Positions 1 to 6,860 are shown, counted from the first letter of the stretch. The stretch is 28,542 nucleotides of DNA from Alphaproteobacteria bacterium UBA6149 (GCA_002423155.1 DIUV01000048.1:70990-99531), one strand, 5' to 3'. Numbers and translations: made by a program. The notes: generated from the letters alone by a model not told the origin.

Positions 1-83
1 CAAGGCGGGGATGACAACCGAGAGCGCAGAAAAATCATTATTATTCAATACATTACAGCCTTATTAACCTTACTGTCGTGTAG
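1..83. repeat. Right end of a truncated palindromic MITE-like repeat
   Basis: Bases 1-29 match the right arm of the palindrome at 23441-23478 (CAAGGCGGGGATGAC core). The following AT-rich flank ends at 62-83 in TATTAACC...TGTCGTGTAG. The reverse complement of that end agrees at 19 of 22 positions with 28286-28307, the start of another copy. The element therefore appears to have terminal inverted repeats outside its central palindrome. The left part lies outside the window. I see no gene here. Confidence 0.65.
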
Positions 84-95
84 AGTGAAAATACA

Positions 96-292
96 CTACA
101 GTATTATTAATATTAAAAAATCTCTCTCCGTTGTCATTCCTGCTGCGGCTAAGAATCTCTGTCACTCCAAGCACAGCTCTTGCAAGTAGATATAGAGATT
201 CTTAGCCGCAGCAGGAATGACGACGGAGAGAGTGTGGTTTTTATTTATATTTCTTCAATATATAAAATCATTGTTAATAGTGTTGTCTGTTA
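96..292. repeat. Palindromic MITE-like repeat, near-complete copy
   Basis: Two 39-base arms (122-160 and 194-232) are complementary except for one position, giving a very strong cruciform or hairpin around a 33-base loop. They carry the CTCTCCGT(T/C)GTCATTCC core shared with the repeats at 23305 and 28286. Outside the arms, the left edge (CTACAGTATTATTAATATT from 96) and the right edge (TGTTAATAG...CTGTTAG, 270-292) are decayed versions of the ends seen in the other copies. It fills the space upstream of mnmA. No convincing promoter was seen apart from a weak TTGTTA/TATAAC pair (271-301, 19-base spacer). Confidence 0.7.
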
Positions 293-330
293 GTCTATAA
301 CCAACAAAAAACTATCACCAGAAACCCAAC

Positions 331-1434
331 ATGCAAACTCCCATAGCCAATAAACCCATAAACCAAACTCGCGTGGTAGTTGCCATGTCGGGCGGGGTGG
401 ATAGTTCGGTGGTGGCTTGTATGTTGCATGCTGAGGGATATGAAGTGATTGGCATCACTTTGCAGTTATATGATTATGGCGCGGCAATCAGCAAAAAAGG
501 TGCCTGTTGCGCAGGTAAAGATATTTACGATGCGCGCCGAGTAGCGGAAAAACTGGGAATTCCCCATTATGTGCTGGATTATGAAAGCCGCTTCAAAGAA
601 TCCGTCATGGATGATTTTGTCGATACTTATCTGGCAGGCTCCACCCCCGTTCCCTGTATTCGGTGTAATCAATCAGTTAAGTTCAAAGACTTACTAAAAA
701 CCGCACAAGATTTAGGGGCGGATGCATTGGCAACCGGGCATTATGTGCAGCGGATTGAACATAATGGACGCAGCGAGTTACACCGCGGAGCCGATCATAG
801 CAAAGACCAGAGCTATTTTTTATTCGCCACCACGCAGGAACAACTAGATTTTTTACGTTTCCCCCTCGGTGCACAAAGCAAAGAGGAAACCCGTAATTTA
901 GCGAGAAAATTTGATTTAAGCGTAGCCGAAAAGCCCGATAGCCAAGATATTTGCTTCGTCCCCAATGGCGATTATGCTGCGGTGATTGAAAAACTCCGCC
1001 CGGGTGTGGTGCAGTCAGGCGAAATTGTGCATTTAGATGGTAAAGTGTTGGGGCAGCATCAAGGGATTATTCATTTCACCATTGGGCAGCGCAAAGGACT
1101 GGGCATCGCCTGGCCCGAGCCGCTTTATGTGTTGAAGTTAGATGCAGAAACTAATCAGGTAATCGTCGGGCCTTCTTCTTCATTGGCAACTAAAAGCTTT
1201 TTTGTCAAAGAATTAAACTGGCTAGACGCAGAACCAATCCCCGAAAGCGGACGGCAGGTGGAAATAAAATGGCGCTCAGTGCAAGAACCGCGCCTAGCCA
1301 CAATTTATTCCACTGGTGATGCAACTGCTTTAGTAGAAATATTCGATGCAAAAGACGCCGTAGCTCCCGGGCAAGCTTGTGTGATGTATGATGGTGAGCG
1401 TTTACTGGGCGGAGGCTGGATTGGAAAAAAGTAA
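331..1434 (+). CDS. mnmA: tRNA-specific 2-thiouridylase MnmA
   Basis: The enzyme adenylates and then thiolates C2 of the wobble uridine (U34) in tRNAs for Lys, Glu and Gln, using sulfur relayed to its cysteines. The 367 residues match the family's usual length. Visible landmarks are the PP-loop ATP-pyrophosphatase motif SGGVDSS (residues 20-26), the CIRCN motif whose second Cys (C112) corresponds to the nucleophilic cysteine, the GADALATGHY stretch, SKDQSYFL, and SQDICF containing C208, the second catalytic cysteine. A C-terminal beta-barrel follows, ending in RLLGGGWI. The start at 331 leaves a short N-terminal lead before the PP-loop, which is normal. Its 3' end overlaps trmB, so the two tRNA-modification genes are probably co-transcribed and translationally coupled. 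Confidence 0.97.
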   Translation: MQTPIANKPINQTRVVVAMSGGVDSSVVACMLHAEGYEVIGITLQLYDYGAAISKKGACCAGKDIYDARRVAEKLGIPHYVLDYESRFKESVMDDFVDTYLAGSTPVPCIRCNQSVKFKDLLKTAQDLGADALATGHYVQRIEHNGRSELHRGADHSKDQSYFLFATTQEQLDFLRFPLGAQSKEETRNLARKFDLSVAEKPDSQDICFVPNGDYAAVIEKLRPGVVQSGEIVHLDGKVLGQHQGIIHFTIGQRKGLGIAWPEPLYVLKLDAETNQVIVGPSSSLATKSFFVKELNWLDAEPIPESGRQVEIKWRSVQEPRLATIYSTGDATALVEIFDAKDAVAPGQACVMYDGERLLGGGWIGKK

Positions 1435-2098
1435 TTTTAAACCGAAAGAGTTTTTGCAAAGCTTCGGGCGGCGTAAATCACGCAAACTACTAATTACTAA
1501 GCAGAATTTGCTAGAAGATAGCCTGCCAGATTATTTGATTGATTTGAGTAAGCTTTTTCTTGTGGGACAAAAATTCTGGCTAGAAATCGGCTTTGGCGGC
1601 GGCGAACATCTGGCAGGGCGTGCATTGGCGAACCCGGAAATTACCATGCTCGGTTGTGAGCCATTTTATGATGGCATCGCCAGTATGTTGGGGCATATCA
1701 AGCGTGAGGGCATAAAAAATATTCGCATATTCAATGATGATGCACGTTTATTATTAAAAGCTTTGCCGGATAAATCTTTGGAAAGAGTTTTTATTCTGTT
1801 TCCCGATCCTTGGCCAAAATTGCGCCACCAAAAACGCCGCATAGTAAACCAGCAGACTCTAGATTTACTAGCACGAGTAATGTGCGAAGGTGGCGAATTA
1901 TTATTGGCGACCGACCATGTAGATTACGGAGTTTGGATGTTAGAACATCTACAAGCCGACCCCAGATTTATCTGGCAAGCTAACGAACCCGAAGACTGGC
2001 AAAATCCCCCCCCTGGCTGGGTGGAAACGCGCTATCAGGTGAAAACCACGTTAGAAGGGCGCAAGCCGATGTTTTTACGGTATGTTTTTTCAGGGTGA
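1421..2098 (+). CDS. trmB: tRNA (guanine-N7-)-methyltransferase TrmB
   Basis: TrmB is an S-adenosylmethionine-dependent enzyme forming m7G46 in the tRNA variable loop. The SAM-binding motif EIGFGGG lies at residues 55-61. The signature FPDPWPK (127-133), followed by KRRIV, and the C-terminal TRYQVKTTLEGR are family hallmarks. I chose the TTG at 1421 because a GGAGG Shine-Dalgarno (1411-1415) sits 5 bases upstream. The in-frame ATG at 1388 would add 11 residues encoded over the conserved end of mnmA and has no good ribosome-binding site. With TTG the protein is 225 residues. The gene overlaps the last codons of mnmA, which suggests translational coupling. Confidence 0.93.
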   Translation: MEKSNFKPKEFLQSFGRRKSRKLLITKQNLLEDSLPDYLIDLSKLFLVGQKFWLEIGFGGGEHLAGRALANPEITMLGCEPFYDGIASMLGHIKREGIKNIRIFNDDARLLLKALPDKSLERVFILFPDPWPKLRHQKRRIVNQQTLDLLARVMCEGGELLLATDHVDYGVWMLEHLQADPRFIWQANEPEDWQNPPPGWVETRYQVKTTLEGRKPMFLRYVFSG

Positions 2099-2157
2099 TA
2101 ATGCAATATTTAGTAGCATTAAATAGCTTTAATATGCTGAACAATAATTATTTATTG

Positions 2158-2262
2158 TATAGTGCTTCCCCTTTAAAATCATACTAAATAAGAAGCACTA
2201 TACAGGCTTGCGACTGCAAGCCCACCGCTCGTGCGGTGTGAAAATAAAGGGGAAACACTATA
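2158..2262 (+). mobile_element. 105-bp MITE-like element, copy 1
   Basis: The element has terminal inverted repeats of about 17 bases (TATAGTG(C/T)TTCCCCTTT) with TA at both ends, as expected for non-autonomous relatives of TA-targeting transposons such as IS630/Tc1. The left half is itself a palindrome (TATAGTGCTT...AAGCACTATA, ending near 2204). Two small hairpins follow: CTTGC/GCAAG and CACCGC/GCGGTG. A second 105-bp copy in opposite orientation lies at 6097-6201. It codes for nothing. The transposon-family assignment is inference. Confidence 0.75.
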
Positions 2263-2264
2263 TT

Positions 2265-2374
2265 AACTATCTGTTGTCATACCGCCGCAGGGCGGTATCC
2301 ATGCCAAGCAATTTGCTGTACAGCCAGCTCATAGGCATGGATACCGCCCTGCGGCGGTATGACAACAGATAGTT
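2265..2374. repeat. 110-bp palindrome with perfect 41-bp arms
   Basis: The arms 2265-2305 and 2334-2374 are exact reverse complements around a 28-base loop that itself contains the palindrome GCTGTACAGC. The arm core TTGTCATACCGCCGC belongs to the same loose GTCAT(T/C/A)CC family as the repeats at 122, 23371 and 28369. It lies 2 bases from the MITE-like element, in the gap between the convergent genes trmB and recR, where it could act as a bidirectional transcription barrier. No gene is seen in 2099-2406. Confidence 0.8.
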
Positions 2375-2406
2375 TTGGAAAATATAGCTATTATTCAATT
2401 GTTTGG

Positions 2407-2997
2407 CTAAAACAAACGCCGCGCCTTAAGAGCCGCCCCTAAAGTGCCATCATCCAGATAATCTAATTCGCCGCCCATGGGAATGCCTTGGGCGAGTTGG
2501 GTGATTTTCACCTGTGCATCGGCGAGGCGTTCTTGTAGGTAAAAAGCGGTGGTTTGCCCATTAATGGTGGCATTAGTGGCTAAAATTATTTCTTCTATTT
2601 CGGGGCTGAGGGCGCGGCGAATGAGCGGTTCAATTAGTAACTGGTCGGGACCAATTCCGTCCAAAGCCGACAAAGTGCCACCCAATACATGATAGCGCCC
2701 CCGAAATATTTTGGAACGCTCAAACGCCCATAAATCCGCCAAATCTTCGACTACGCAGATAATATGTTCATCACGTTTGGGATCGGTGCAGATTTGGCAA
2801 GGGGAGCAGGTGTCCATATTGCCGCAATTGCTGCAAGTAAGTACGGAATCACCTGCGTCTTGTAACAAATTAGCCAGTGGATATAGCAAAGCCTCACGGC
2901 GGCGCAGTAGATGCAGCACAATCCGCCGCGCGGAACGGGGACCAATTCCGGGAAGTTTGGCAAATTGGCTGATTAATGCTTCAAGTGGTGAGTGCAT
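2407..2997 (-). CDS. recR: Recombination mediator protein RecR
   Basis: RecR acts with RecF and RecO to load RecA onto SSB-coated gapped DNA. The 196-residue protein begins with a helix-hairpin-helix (LPGIGPRSARRI, residues 15-26). A C4 zinc finger follows (C55, C58, C67, C70, in CSNCG...CQIC). The Toprim domain begins at IICVVEDLADL (79-89), and the C-terminal stretch GIPMGGELDYLDDGTL is characteristic. It is the last gene of the ffs-dnaX-ybaB-recR minus-strand cluster, a conserved bacterial order. Here it is separated from ybaB by a 150-bp repeat instead of being tightly coupled. Confidence 0.97.
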   Translation of the reverse strand: MHSPLEALISQFAKLPGIGPRSARRIVLHLLRRREALLYPLANLLQDAGDSVLTCSNCGNMDTCSPCQICTDPKRDEHIICVVEDLADLWAFERSKIFRGRYHVLGGTLSALDGIGPDQLLIEPLIRRALSPEIEEIILATNATINGQTTAFYLQERLADAQVKITQLAQGIPMGGELDYLDDGTLGAALKARRLF

Positions 2998-3016
2998 GGT
3001 GGGTTTTTTTTGTAAA

Positions 3017-3166
3017 GCCCTCTCCCTATGGGAGAGGGTTGGGTGAGGGAAGTATACAAAAACTGGTGGTTATTATTTGTTCAATAAATGAGATATTATC
3101 ATCTTTACTAAGCACTAATAGGAGGAGGCTTCCCTCACCCCGGCCCTCTCCCAAAGGGAGAGGGAG
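3017..3166. repeat. Nested-palindrome CCCTCTCCC repeat, copy 1
   Basis: Two outward-facing arms (about 3017-3050 and 3131-3166) are inverted copies of each other. Each contains its own small hairpin (CCCTCTCCC...GGGAGAGGG), followed by GGGTGAGGGAAG. A homologous element of about the same length lies at 12551-12701, and the first bases of the central loops are also similar (AAGTATACAAAAACTGG versus AAGTGTCCAAAAGAGTGG). The right arm ends exactly at the ybaB stop codon. No coding function is apparent. Confidence 0.75.
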
Positions 3167-3487
3167 TTAAAACGGTAATTTAAAATCCCCCGGTAAGCCC
3201 ATGCCACCAGTTATCTTCCCAACTTCTTCATTAAAGCTACTATCAATTTTATTTTTCGCATCGTTATAAGCCGCAACAATCAAATCTTCTAACATTTCTT
3301 TTTCAGATTTTTCCATCAATGAATCATCAATGCTGACTTTCAGCATCACCGATTTACCCGTTAGCAACACGCGCACCACGCCACCACCTGCTACGCCTTC
3401 TACTTCGCGTTTTTCCATTTCTTCTTGCAGTTCGCCCATGCGTTTTTGCATGTTTTGTGCTTGTTTCATCATTTTTTGAATATTCAT
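3167..3487 (-). CDS. ybaB: Nucleoid-associated protein, YbaB/EbfC family
   Basis: This small (106 residues) DNA-binding protein is usually encoded between dnaX and recR and acts as a nucleoid-associated dimer. The N-terminal charged helix (MMKQAQNMQKRMGELQEEME) and the following GGGVVRVLLTGKSVMLKVSID beta segment are typical, as is the end GGMGLPGDFKLPF. The ATG overlaps the dnaX stop by 4 bases (ATGA), consistent with translational coupling. The family is clear; the physiological role is known only in general terms. Confidence 0.95.
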   Translation of the reverse strand: MNIQKMMKQAQNMQKRMGELQEEMEKREVEGVAGGGVVRVLLTGKSVMLKVSIDDSLMEKSEKEMLEDLIVAAYNDAKNKIDSSFNEEVGKITGGMGLPGDFKLPF

Positions 3488-5163
3488 GATTTTTCCTCTT
3501 TCGGTGTTTTTAAATTTATCAATTCTGCGCCGTCAAAATGGTTGAGCACTGCCAATACCAGCGGATGTTGGCGTGCTTTGGCGAAAGCCGCTTCGTAGGC
3601 AGCTTTTTTCTGCGCGGTTATACTTAAAGCTCCGCCCGTTTCAACAAAATTTATTTTCCAGTCATTGCCGCTGGCTAAACGCAGTAAGTTACTTAAATCT
3701 GCGGCAAAGCCATCAGTTAATTTCCCCGTGCGTTGAACAGTCAGTACATTGGCGGAGCAACTAACCAAACCAACGTCATTTTCTAAATGATAACGCAGGC
3801 GAGATTCTCTACGTGTGGAGCATAATTCCAAAATATCTTCAAAATTAACAATTGCTTGAACGGGATTATTAGCAACTAATTCCAAATGCACCGCCGGCGC
3901 AAAATTCGCCATGGGAGCATTTTCAAACTGCATTTGCGGTGCGAGCATAGCAGCGCCGCCGCCTCCCGAAGGAGTGGGAGTATAATTAGAATGTGCACTC
4001 GGTGGAGTTTCGCGCAGAGTTTTTAATAAATCTGTCGGAGGGGGCAGGGTAGAGGCATGGGTTAGACGAATCAAAAGCATTTCCGCCGCTGCCAACGCAT
4101 CGGGCGCACGGCGCACTTCGTCTAAGCCTTTGAGCAACATCTGCCAAGCGCGCGTTAGCCCGGTAATATTCAGTTTCGCCCCCAAACGTTTTGCCTCTTC
4201 GCGCTCAGTCTGGGAATAAGTGGGGCCTAAATCATCCTGCGGAGCTAGGCACAGGCGCGTTATGGAATGGGTAACTGCCAGCATGTCTTGCACTAACATG
4301 CCCATTTCGGCACCATCTTGATATTGCTGGTTTAATTGTTGTAAACTGGCATTTATATCCCCAGCGAAAATACTATCCATCAGCGCAAATACGCGACCTC
4401 TATCCGCCAGTCCTAACATGCCGCGTACGGTGTCACCATCTATATGACAAGTGCCATCTTCTTGCATACGCTGGGAAATAGCTTGGTCGAGTAGTGAAAG
4501 TGCATCGCGCACTGAACCTTCCGCCGCCATGGCAATTAGCCGCGTGGCGGTTTCATCCGCGGTGACATTTTCTTTGCCACAAATATTTTGCAGATGCAAC
4601 GCCAGCGCATCCATATCCAAGCGTTTTAAATCAAAGCGTTGGCAGCGCGAAAGGATAGTTACCGGGATTTTGCGGATTTCGGTGGTGGCAAAAATAAAAA
4701 TCACACTCGGCGGCGGCTCTTCCAGAGTTTTTAACAACGCATTAAATGCGTTGGTGGTGAGCATGTGTACTTCGTCGATAATATATATTTTATAACGCGC
4801 ATTGGTGGGCGCGTAATGCACAGTTTCAATCAAATCCCGAATATCGCCCACGCCAGTGCGTGAGGCGGCATCCATTTCCATCACATCCACATGCCGATCA
4901 TCACGAATTTGCACGCAATTAGCGCACACACCGCAAGGGTCAATCGTGGCTCCGCCATTACCATCCGCGCCGATGCAATTTAGCGCCCGGGCAATAATTC
5001 GCGCAGTAGTGGTTTTCCCAATACCGCGAATTCCAGTGAGCAAAAAAGCATGCGCCACCCGCCCAGTTTTAATAGCATTACCCAGCGTGCGCACCAAAAC
5101 TTCTTGCCCCACCAAGTCAGCAAAAGTTTGAGGACGATATTTTCTGGCAAGTACGCGGTACAT
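3484..5163 (-). CDS. dnaX: DNA polymerase III subunits gamma and tau (DnaX)
   Basis: DnaX is the clamp-loader ATPase of the replicative polymerase; the tau form also tethers core polymerase and helicase. The 559-residue product has an AAA+ module with Walker A GIRGIGKT (residues 44-51), a zinc module (C63, C77, C80, C83), Walker B IIDEVH (128-133), sensor ATTE (159-162) and the SRC arginine-finger motif (172-174). A Pro/Ala/Gly-rich linker around residues 375-420 separates this from a C-terminal tau-like region. I did not find an obvious A-rich slippery site producing gamma by frameshift. The gene is downstream of the SRP RNA gene, and only a weak purine run (AAGAAAAA) precedes the ATG. Confidence 0.96.
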   Translation of the reverse strand: MYRVLARKYRPQTFADLVGQEVLVRTLGNAIKTGRVAHAFLLTGIRGIGKTTTARIIARALNCIGADGNGGATIDPCGVCANCVQIRDDRHVDVMEMDAASRTGVGDIRDLIETVHYAPTNARYKIYIIDEVHMLTTNAFNALLKTLEEPPPSVIFIFATTEIRKIPVTILSRCQRFDLKRLDMDALALHLQNICGKENVTADETATRLIAMAAEGSVRDALSLLDQAISQRMQEDGTCHIDGDTVRGMLGLADRGRVFALMDSIFAGDINASLQQLNQQYQDGAEMGMLVQDMLAVTHSITRLCLAPQDDLGPTYSQTEREEAKRLGAKLNITGLTRAWQMLLKGLDEVRRAPDALAAAEMLLIRLTHASTLPPPTDLLKTLRETPPSAHSNYTPTPSGGGGAAMLAPQMQFENAPMANFAPAVHLELVANNPVQAIVNFEDILELCSTRRESRLRYHLENDVGLVSCSANVLTVQRTGKLTDGFAADLSNLLRLASGNDWKINFVETGGALSITAQKKAAYEAAFAKARQHPLVLAVLNHFDGAELINLKTPKEEKS

Positions 5164-5221
5164 TTTTTCTTGGTGGTTATATTGCTAAAATAACTATTTA
5201 TTAGATTAAGGTCGGTTTATT

Positions 5222-5312
5222 AGATGACTGACGGCGACCCAAGAACTACCCACTACGGCTGCTTCTTCTCAGACCTGACCGAGTTCGCGAGGTTCTTGCC
5301 CACCGTCAGCCG
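5222..5312 (-). ncRNA. ffs: Signal recognition particle RNA (small bacterial 4.5S type)
   Basis: Read on the minus strand, the sequence contains the SRP-RNA signature GGTCAGGTCT-GAGA-AGAAGCAGCC: conserved GGUCAGG and AAGCAGCC internal loops closing on a GNRA tetraloop (GAGA). The outer helix is visible as GCTGACGG near the 5' end pairing with CCGTCAGT near the 3' end, and an inner segment CAAGAACC pairs with AGTTCTTG. This RNA binds the Ffh M domain and recruits ribosomes to FtsY for co-translational membrane targeting. Position next to dnaX agrees with many proteobacteria. The ends are estimated to within a few bases. Confidence 0.92.
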
Positions 5313-5318
5313 AGGGGC

Positions 5319-5348
5319 AGTATATTCGTAAATGGGGGGAAGGTGCAA
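5319..5348 (-). promoter_or_regulatory. Promoter of the SRP RNA gene
   Basis: On the minus strand there is TTGCAC (5348-5343), an 18-base spacer, and TATACT (5324-5319). Transcription would start near 5312, just before the first base of the SRP RNA helix. Read-through could also serve dnaX-ybaB-recR. Confidence 0.65.
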
Positions 5349-5375
5349 GTGTTGCTTGATGTTTTTTTTAAATCT

Positions 5376-5534
5376 TTATGATGCAGGCTTAGACTTATCC
5401 GAACCACTTGCCCAATATTCTTCCAAAGGCAAATTCAGGCGAATTGCGGCTTCGTATAATGCTTTTAGTACGGTAATAGCCAATTTATTATCTGTTTCAG
5501 GTATATTTAGTGGTGGAATTGTAGTTTTTTCCAT
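5376..5534 (-). CDS. Small protein (52 aa) downstream of and overlapping the zeta-like kinase
   Basis: The reading frame starts MEKTTIPPLNIPETDNKLAI and ends with SDKSKPAS. A clear GAGGAAG Shine-Dalgarno lies about 5 bases before the ATG, and the gene overlaps the 3' end of the zeta-like gene by 28 bases. The segment DNKLAITVLKALYEAAIRLNLPLEEYW is predicted helical. Zeta-type kinases of this short chromosomal class are often accompanied by a small acidic or helical partner, so this could be the antitoxin or a conserved companion. I do not recognise a named family, and function is inference from position. Confidence 0.6.
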   Translation of the reverse strand: MEKTTIPPLNIPETDNKLAITVLKALYEAAIRLNLPLEEYWASGSDKSKPAS

Positions 5535-6076
5535 AAATCTTCCTCAATTATTTTTATTTTAGAGTTATTTTTTTCTGCAACAATTGATAAGTCACCTAAA
5601 GATGAATTATTATAAACTTCCCAGCTAGTCACTAAATCTTTGTATAAATTATAAAAATTATATATCCCTCGTTCATAACGCCGCCGAATCACGTTTTCAG
5701 GAATAAAATGTCCGCCCATTTTTACGCGTTTTTCTACGCGCTTAATAGAAATATCCACGGAATTGAGCCATAAAAAAATTAGATGCACATCATAACCATC
5801 TGTAACCCATTTTTTTATATGTCCAGCATAACTACGCGTGGACAAGGTGGTTTCAAAGGCAAAATCCTTGCCATCTGCGGCAAGATTATTTATGCGCTCT
5901 AACATTAAACGACCCGCCTGCATCGCCACGCCAGCAGGATTAAAAGGTGATAATCCTGCGGCAATGGAATCTGCATTGACAAATTCATTACATTTTAAAA
6001 ACTCTGGCAACAAAACATTTGCAAGCGTAGTTTTACCCGCACCATTCGAGCCAGCGATTATATAAATATTGGGCAT
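5507..6076 (-). CDS. Zeta-toxin-like P-loop kinase
   Basis: The 189-residue protein starts MPNIYIIAGSNGAGKTTLAN, with Walker A GSNGAGKT at residues 9-16. FAFETTLSTRSY follows, the usual substrate-binding region after the P-loop in the zeta/AAA_33 family. HLIFLWLNSVDISIKRVEKRVKMGGHFIPENVIRRRYERG carries the lid arginines. Zeta toxins phosphorylate UDP-N-acetylglucosamine to block peptidoglycan synthesis, but many chromosomal members of this compact class have no proven toxicity. The gene lies 20 bases from a MITE-like element, so its promoter may lie within or beyond that element. The overlapping 52-residue gene may be its antitoxin. Confidence 0.85.
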   Translation of the reverse strand: MPNIYIIAGSNGAGKTTLANVLLPEFLKCNEFVNADSIAAGLSPFNPAGVAMQAGRLMLERINNLAADGKDFAFETTLSTRSYAGHIKKWVTDGYDVHLIFLWLNSVDISIKRVEKRVKMGGHFIPENVIRRRYERGIYNFYNLYKDLVTSWEVYNNSSLGDLSIVAEKNNSKIKIIEEDLWKKLQFHH

Positions 6077-6096
6077 TGGGCGATTTTTTCAATTGT

Positions 6097-6201
6097 TATA
6101 GTGTTTCTTCTTTATTTTCGCACCGCACGAGCGGTGGGATTGCAGTCGCAATCCTGTATAGTGCTTATTATTTAGTATGATTTTAAAGGGGAAGCACTAT
6201 A
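6097..6201 (-). mobile_element. 105-bp MITE-like element, copy 2 (inverted)
   Basis: This is the reverse complement of the element at 2158-2262, the same length and largely identical, with TATAGTG ends and the same internal hairpins. One stem pair differs by a compensatory change (C-G in copy 1, A-T in copy 2), so pairing is kept. It lies in the divergent gap between the zeta-like kinase and parD. Confidence 0.75.
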
Positions 6202-6254
6202 CAAGATATATTCTACCAGTAATTATATTTGCGGTGCAAGTGCGCTTTTTTAGC

Positions 6255-6290
6255 TTGAGAATATATATATTATTATATAATATATATTGG
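6255..6290 (+). promoter_or_regulatory. Likely parDE promoter/operator
   Basis: A TTGAGA (6255-6260) precedes an AT-only, nearly palindromic run of alternating ATAT/TATA with TATAAT at 6276-6281 (15-base spacer, somewhat short). ParD proteins are ribbon-helix-helix autorepressors, so a symmetrical site over the -10 box is expected. The exact boxes are uncertain. Confidence 0.4.
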
Positions 6291-6311
6291 TATAAAAAAT
6301 AGGTAAAATCT

Positions 6312-6560
6312 ATGCAGACAAAAAATACTAGCGTAACCATTGGTGCGCATTTTGAACAATTCATTGCCCAACAAATTATGGATGGTCGTTATGGTTCCGC
6401 GAGTGAAACTGTACGTGCTGGGTTGCGGTTATTAGAAGAACATGAGTTGAAAATATCCGCCTTGCAAAAAGCGCTTATTGCGGGGGAGGAAAGCGGAATG
6501 GTGGAGAATTATTCATTGGAAAATTTATTGGATGAGCTTAATCAGGAAAGAAATAATTAA
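6312..6560 (+). CDS. parD: ParD-family antitoxin
   Basis: This is an 82-residue type II antitoxin of the ParD/CC2985 group. SVTIGAHFEQFI (residues 7-18) is the beta strand and first helix of the ribbon-helix-helix DNA-binding fold. GRYGSASETVRAGLRLLEEHE is the family signature, and the acidic C-terminus (ENLLDELNQERNN) is the toxin-wrapping tail. It neutralises the downstream ParE and probably represses its own promoter. The start at 6312 gives the standard family length. The stop codon directly abuts the parE start. Confidence 0.93.
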   Translation: MQTKNTSVTIGAHFEQFIAQQIMDGRYGSASETVRAGLRLLEEHELKISALQKALIAGEESGMVENYSLENLLDELNQERNN

Positions 6561-6860
6561 ATGGTCGGGTTTGTTTTATCCAAAGCCGCTATTGCCGATT
6601 TAAAATCAATAGGTAGATACACTTATGATAATTGGGGAGAAAATCAGCAGAATATTTACCTTGGGGATATTTATAAAGTTTTCAACAATTTGACCTGTTT
6701 GACGATAAAAGGTCATTCTGTTTATGAAATCCGTAAAAATTATTTTAAATATAAAGTTGGGAAGCATATTGTTTTTTATAAAGAAGAGCAAAATATAATT
6801 TATATTATACGTGTTTTGCATGAGAGGATGGATGTTGAGAAGCATTTGCTCAATAGCTAA
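6561..6860 (+). CDS. parE: ParE-family toxin
   Basis: The 99-residue protein has the RelE/ParE superfamily fold elements: FVLSKAAIADLKSIGRYTYDNWG at the N-terminus, a central KGHSVYEIRKNYFKYKVGKHIVFYKE beta region and the C-terminal IIYIIRVLHERMDVEKHL signature. ParE toxins poison DNA gyrase; RelE relatives cleave mRNA, and ParE is the better match here because of the ParD partner. The ATG directly follows the parD stop codon, so the two are translated together. I see no truncation or missing motif, so the pair looks intact. Confidence 0.92.
   Translation: MVGFVLSKAAIADLKSIGRYTYDNWGENQQNIYLGDIYKVFNNLTCLTIKGHSVYEIRKNYFKYKVGKHIVFYKEEQNIIYIIRVLHERMDVEKHLLNS

Noticed and set aside
122..232. Palindromes as CRISPR repeats or rho-independent terminators of known genes
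   Set aside because: Copies are dispersed rather than arrayed with spacers, and this one lies upstream of mnmA without a T-run.
1388..1420. ATG start for trmB at 1388
   Set aside because: No ribosome-binding site, the extra residues are out of family pattern, and TTG at 1421 has an ideal GGAGG.
3484..5163. Programmed frameshift site making a gamma form of DnaX
   Set aside because: I could not find an A-rich slippery heptamer with a following stem in the expected area; absence is not proven.
5332..5562. Plus-strand 76-codon open frame
   Set aside because: It lies antisense to the 52-residue minus-strand gene and the zeta-like gene, has no ribosome-binding site and no protein-like pattern.
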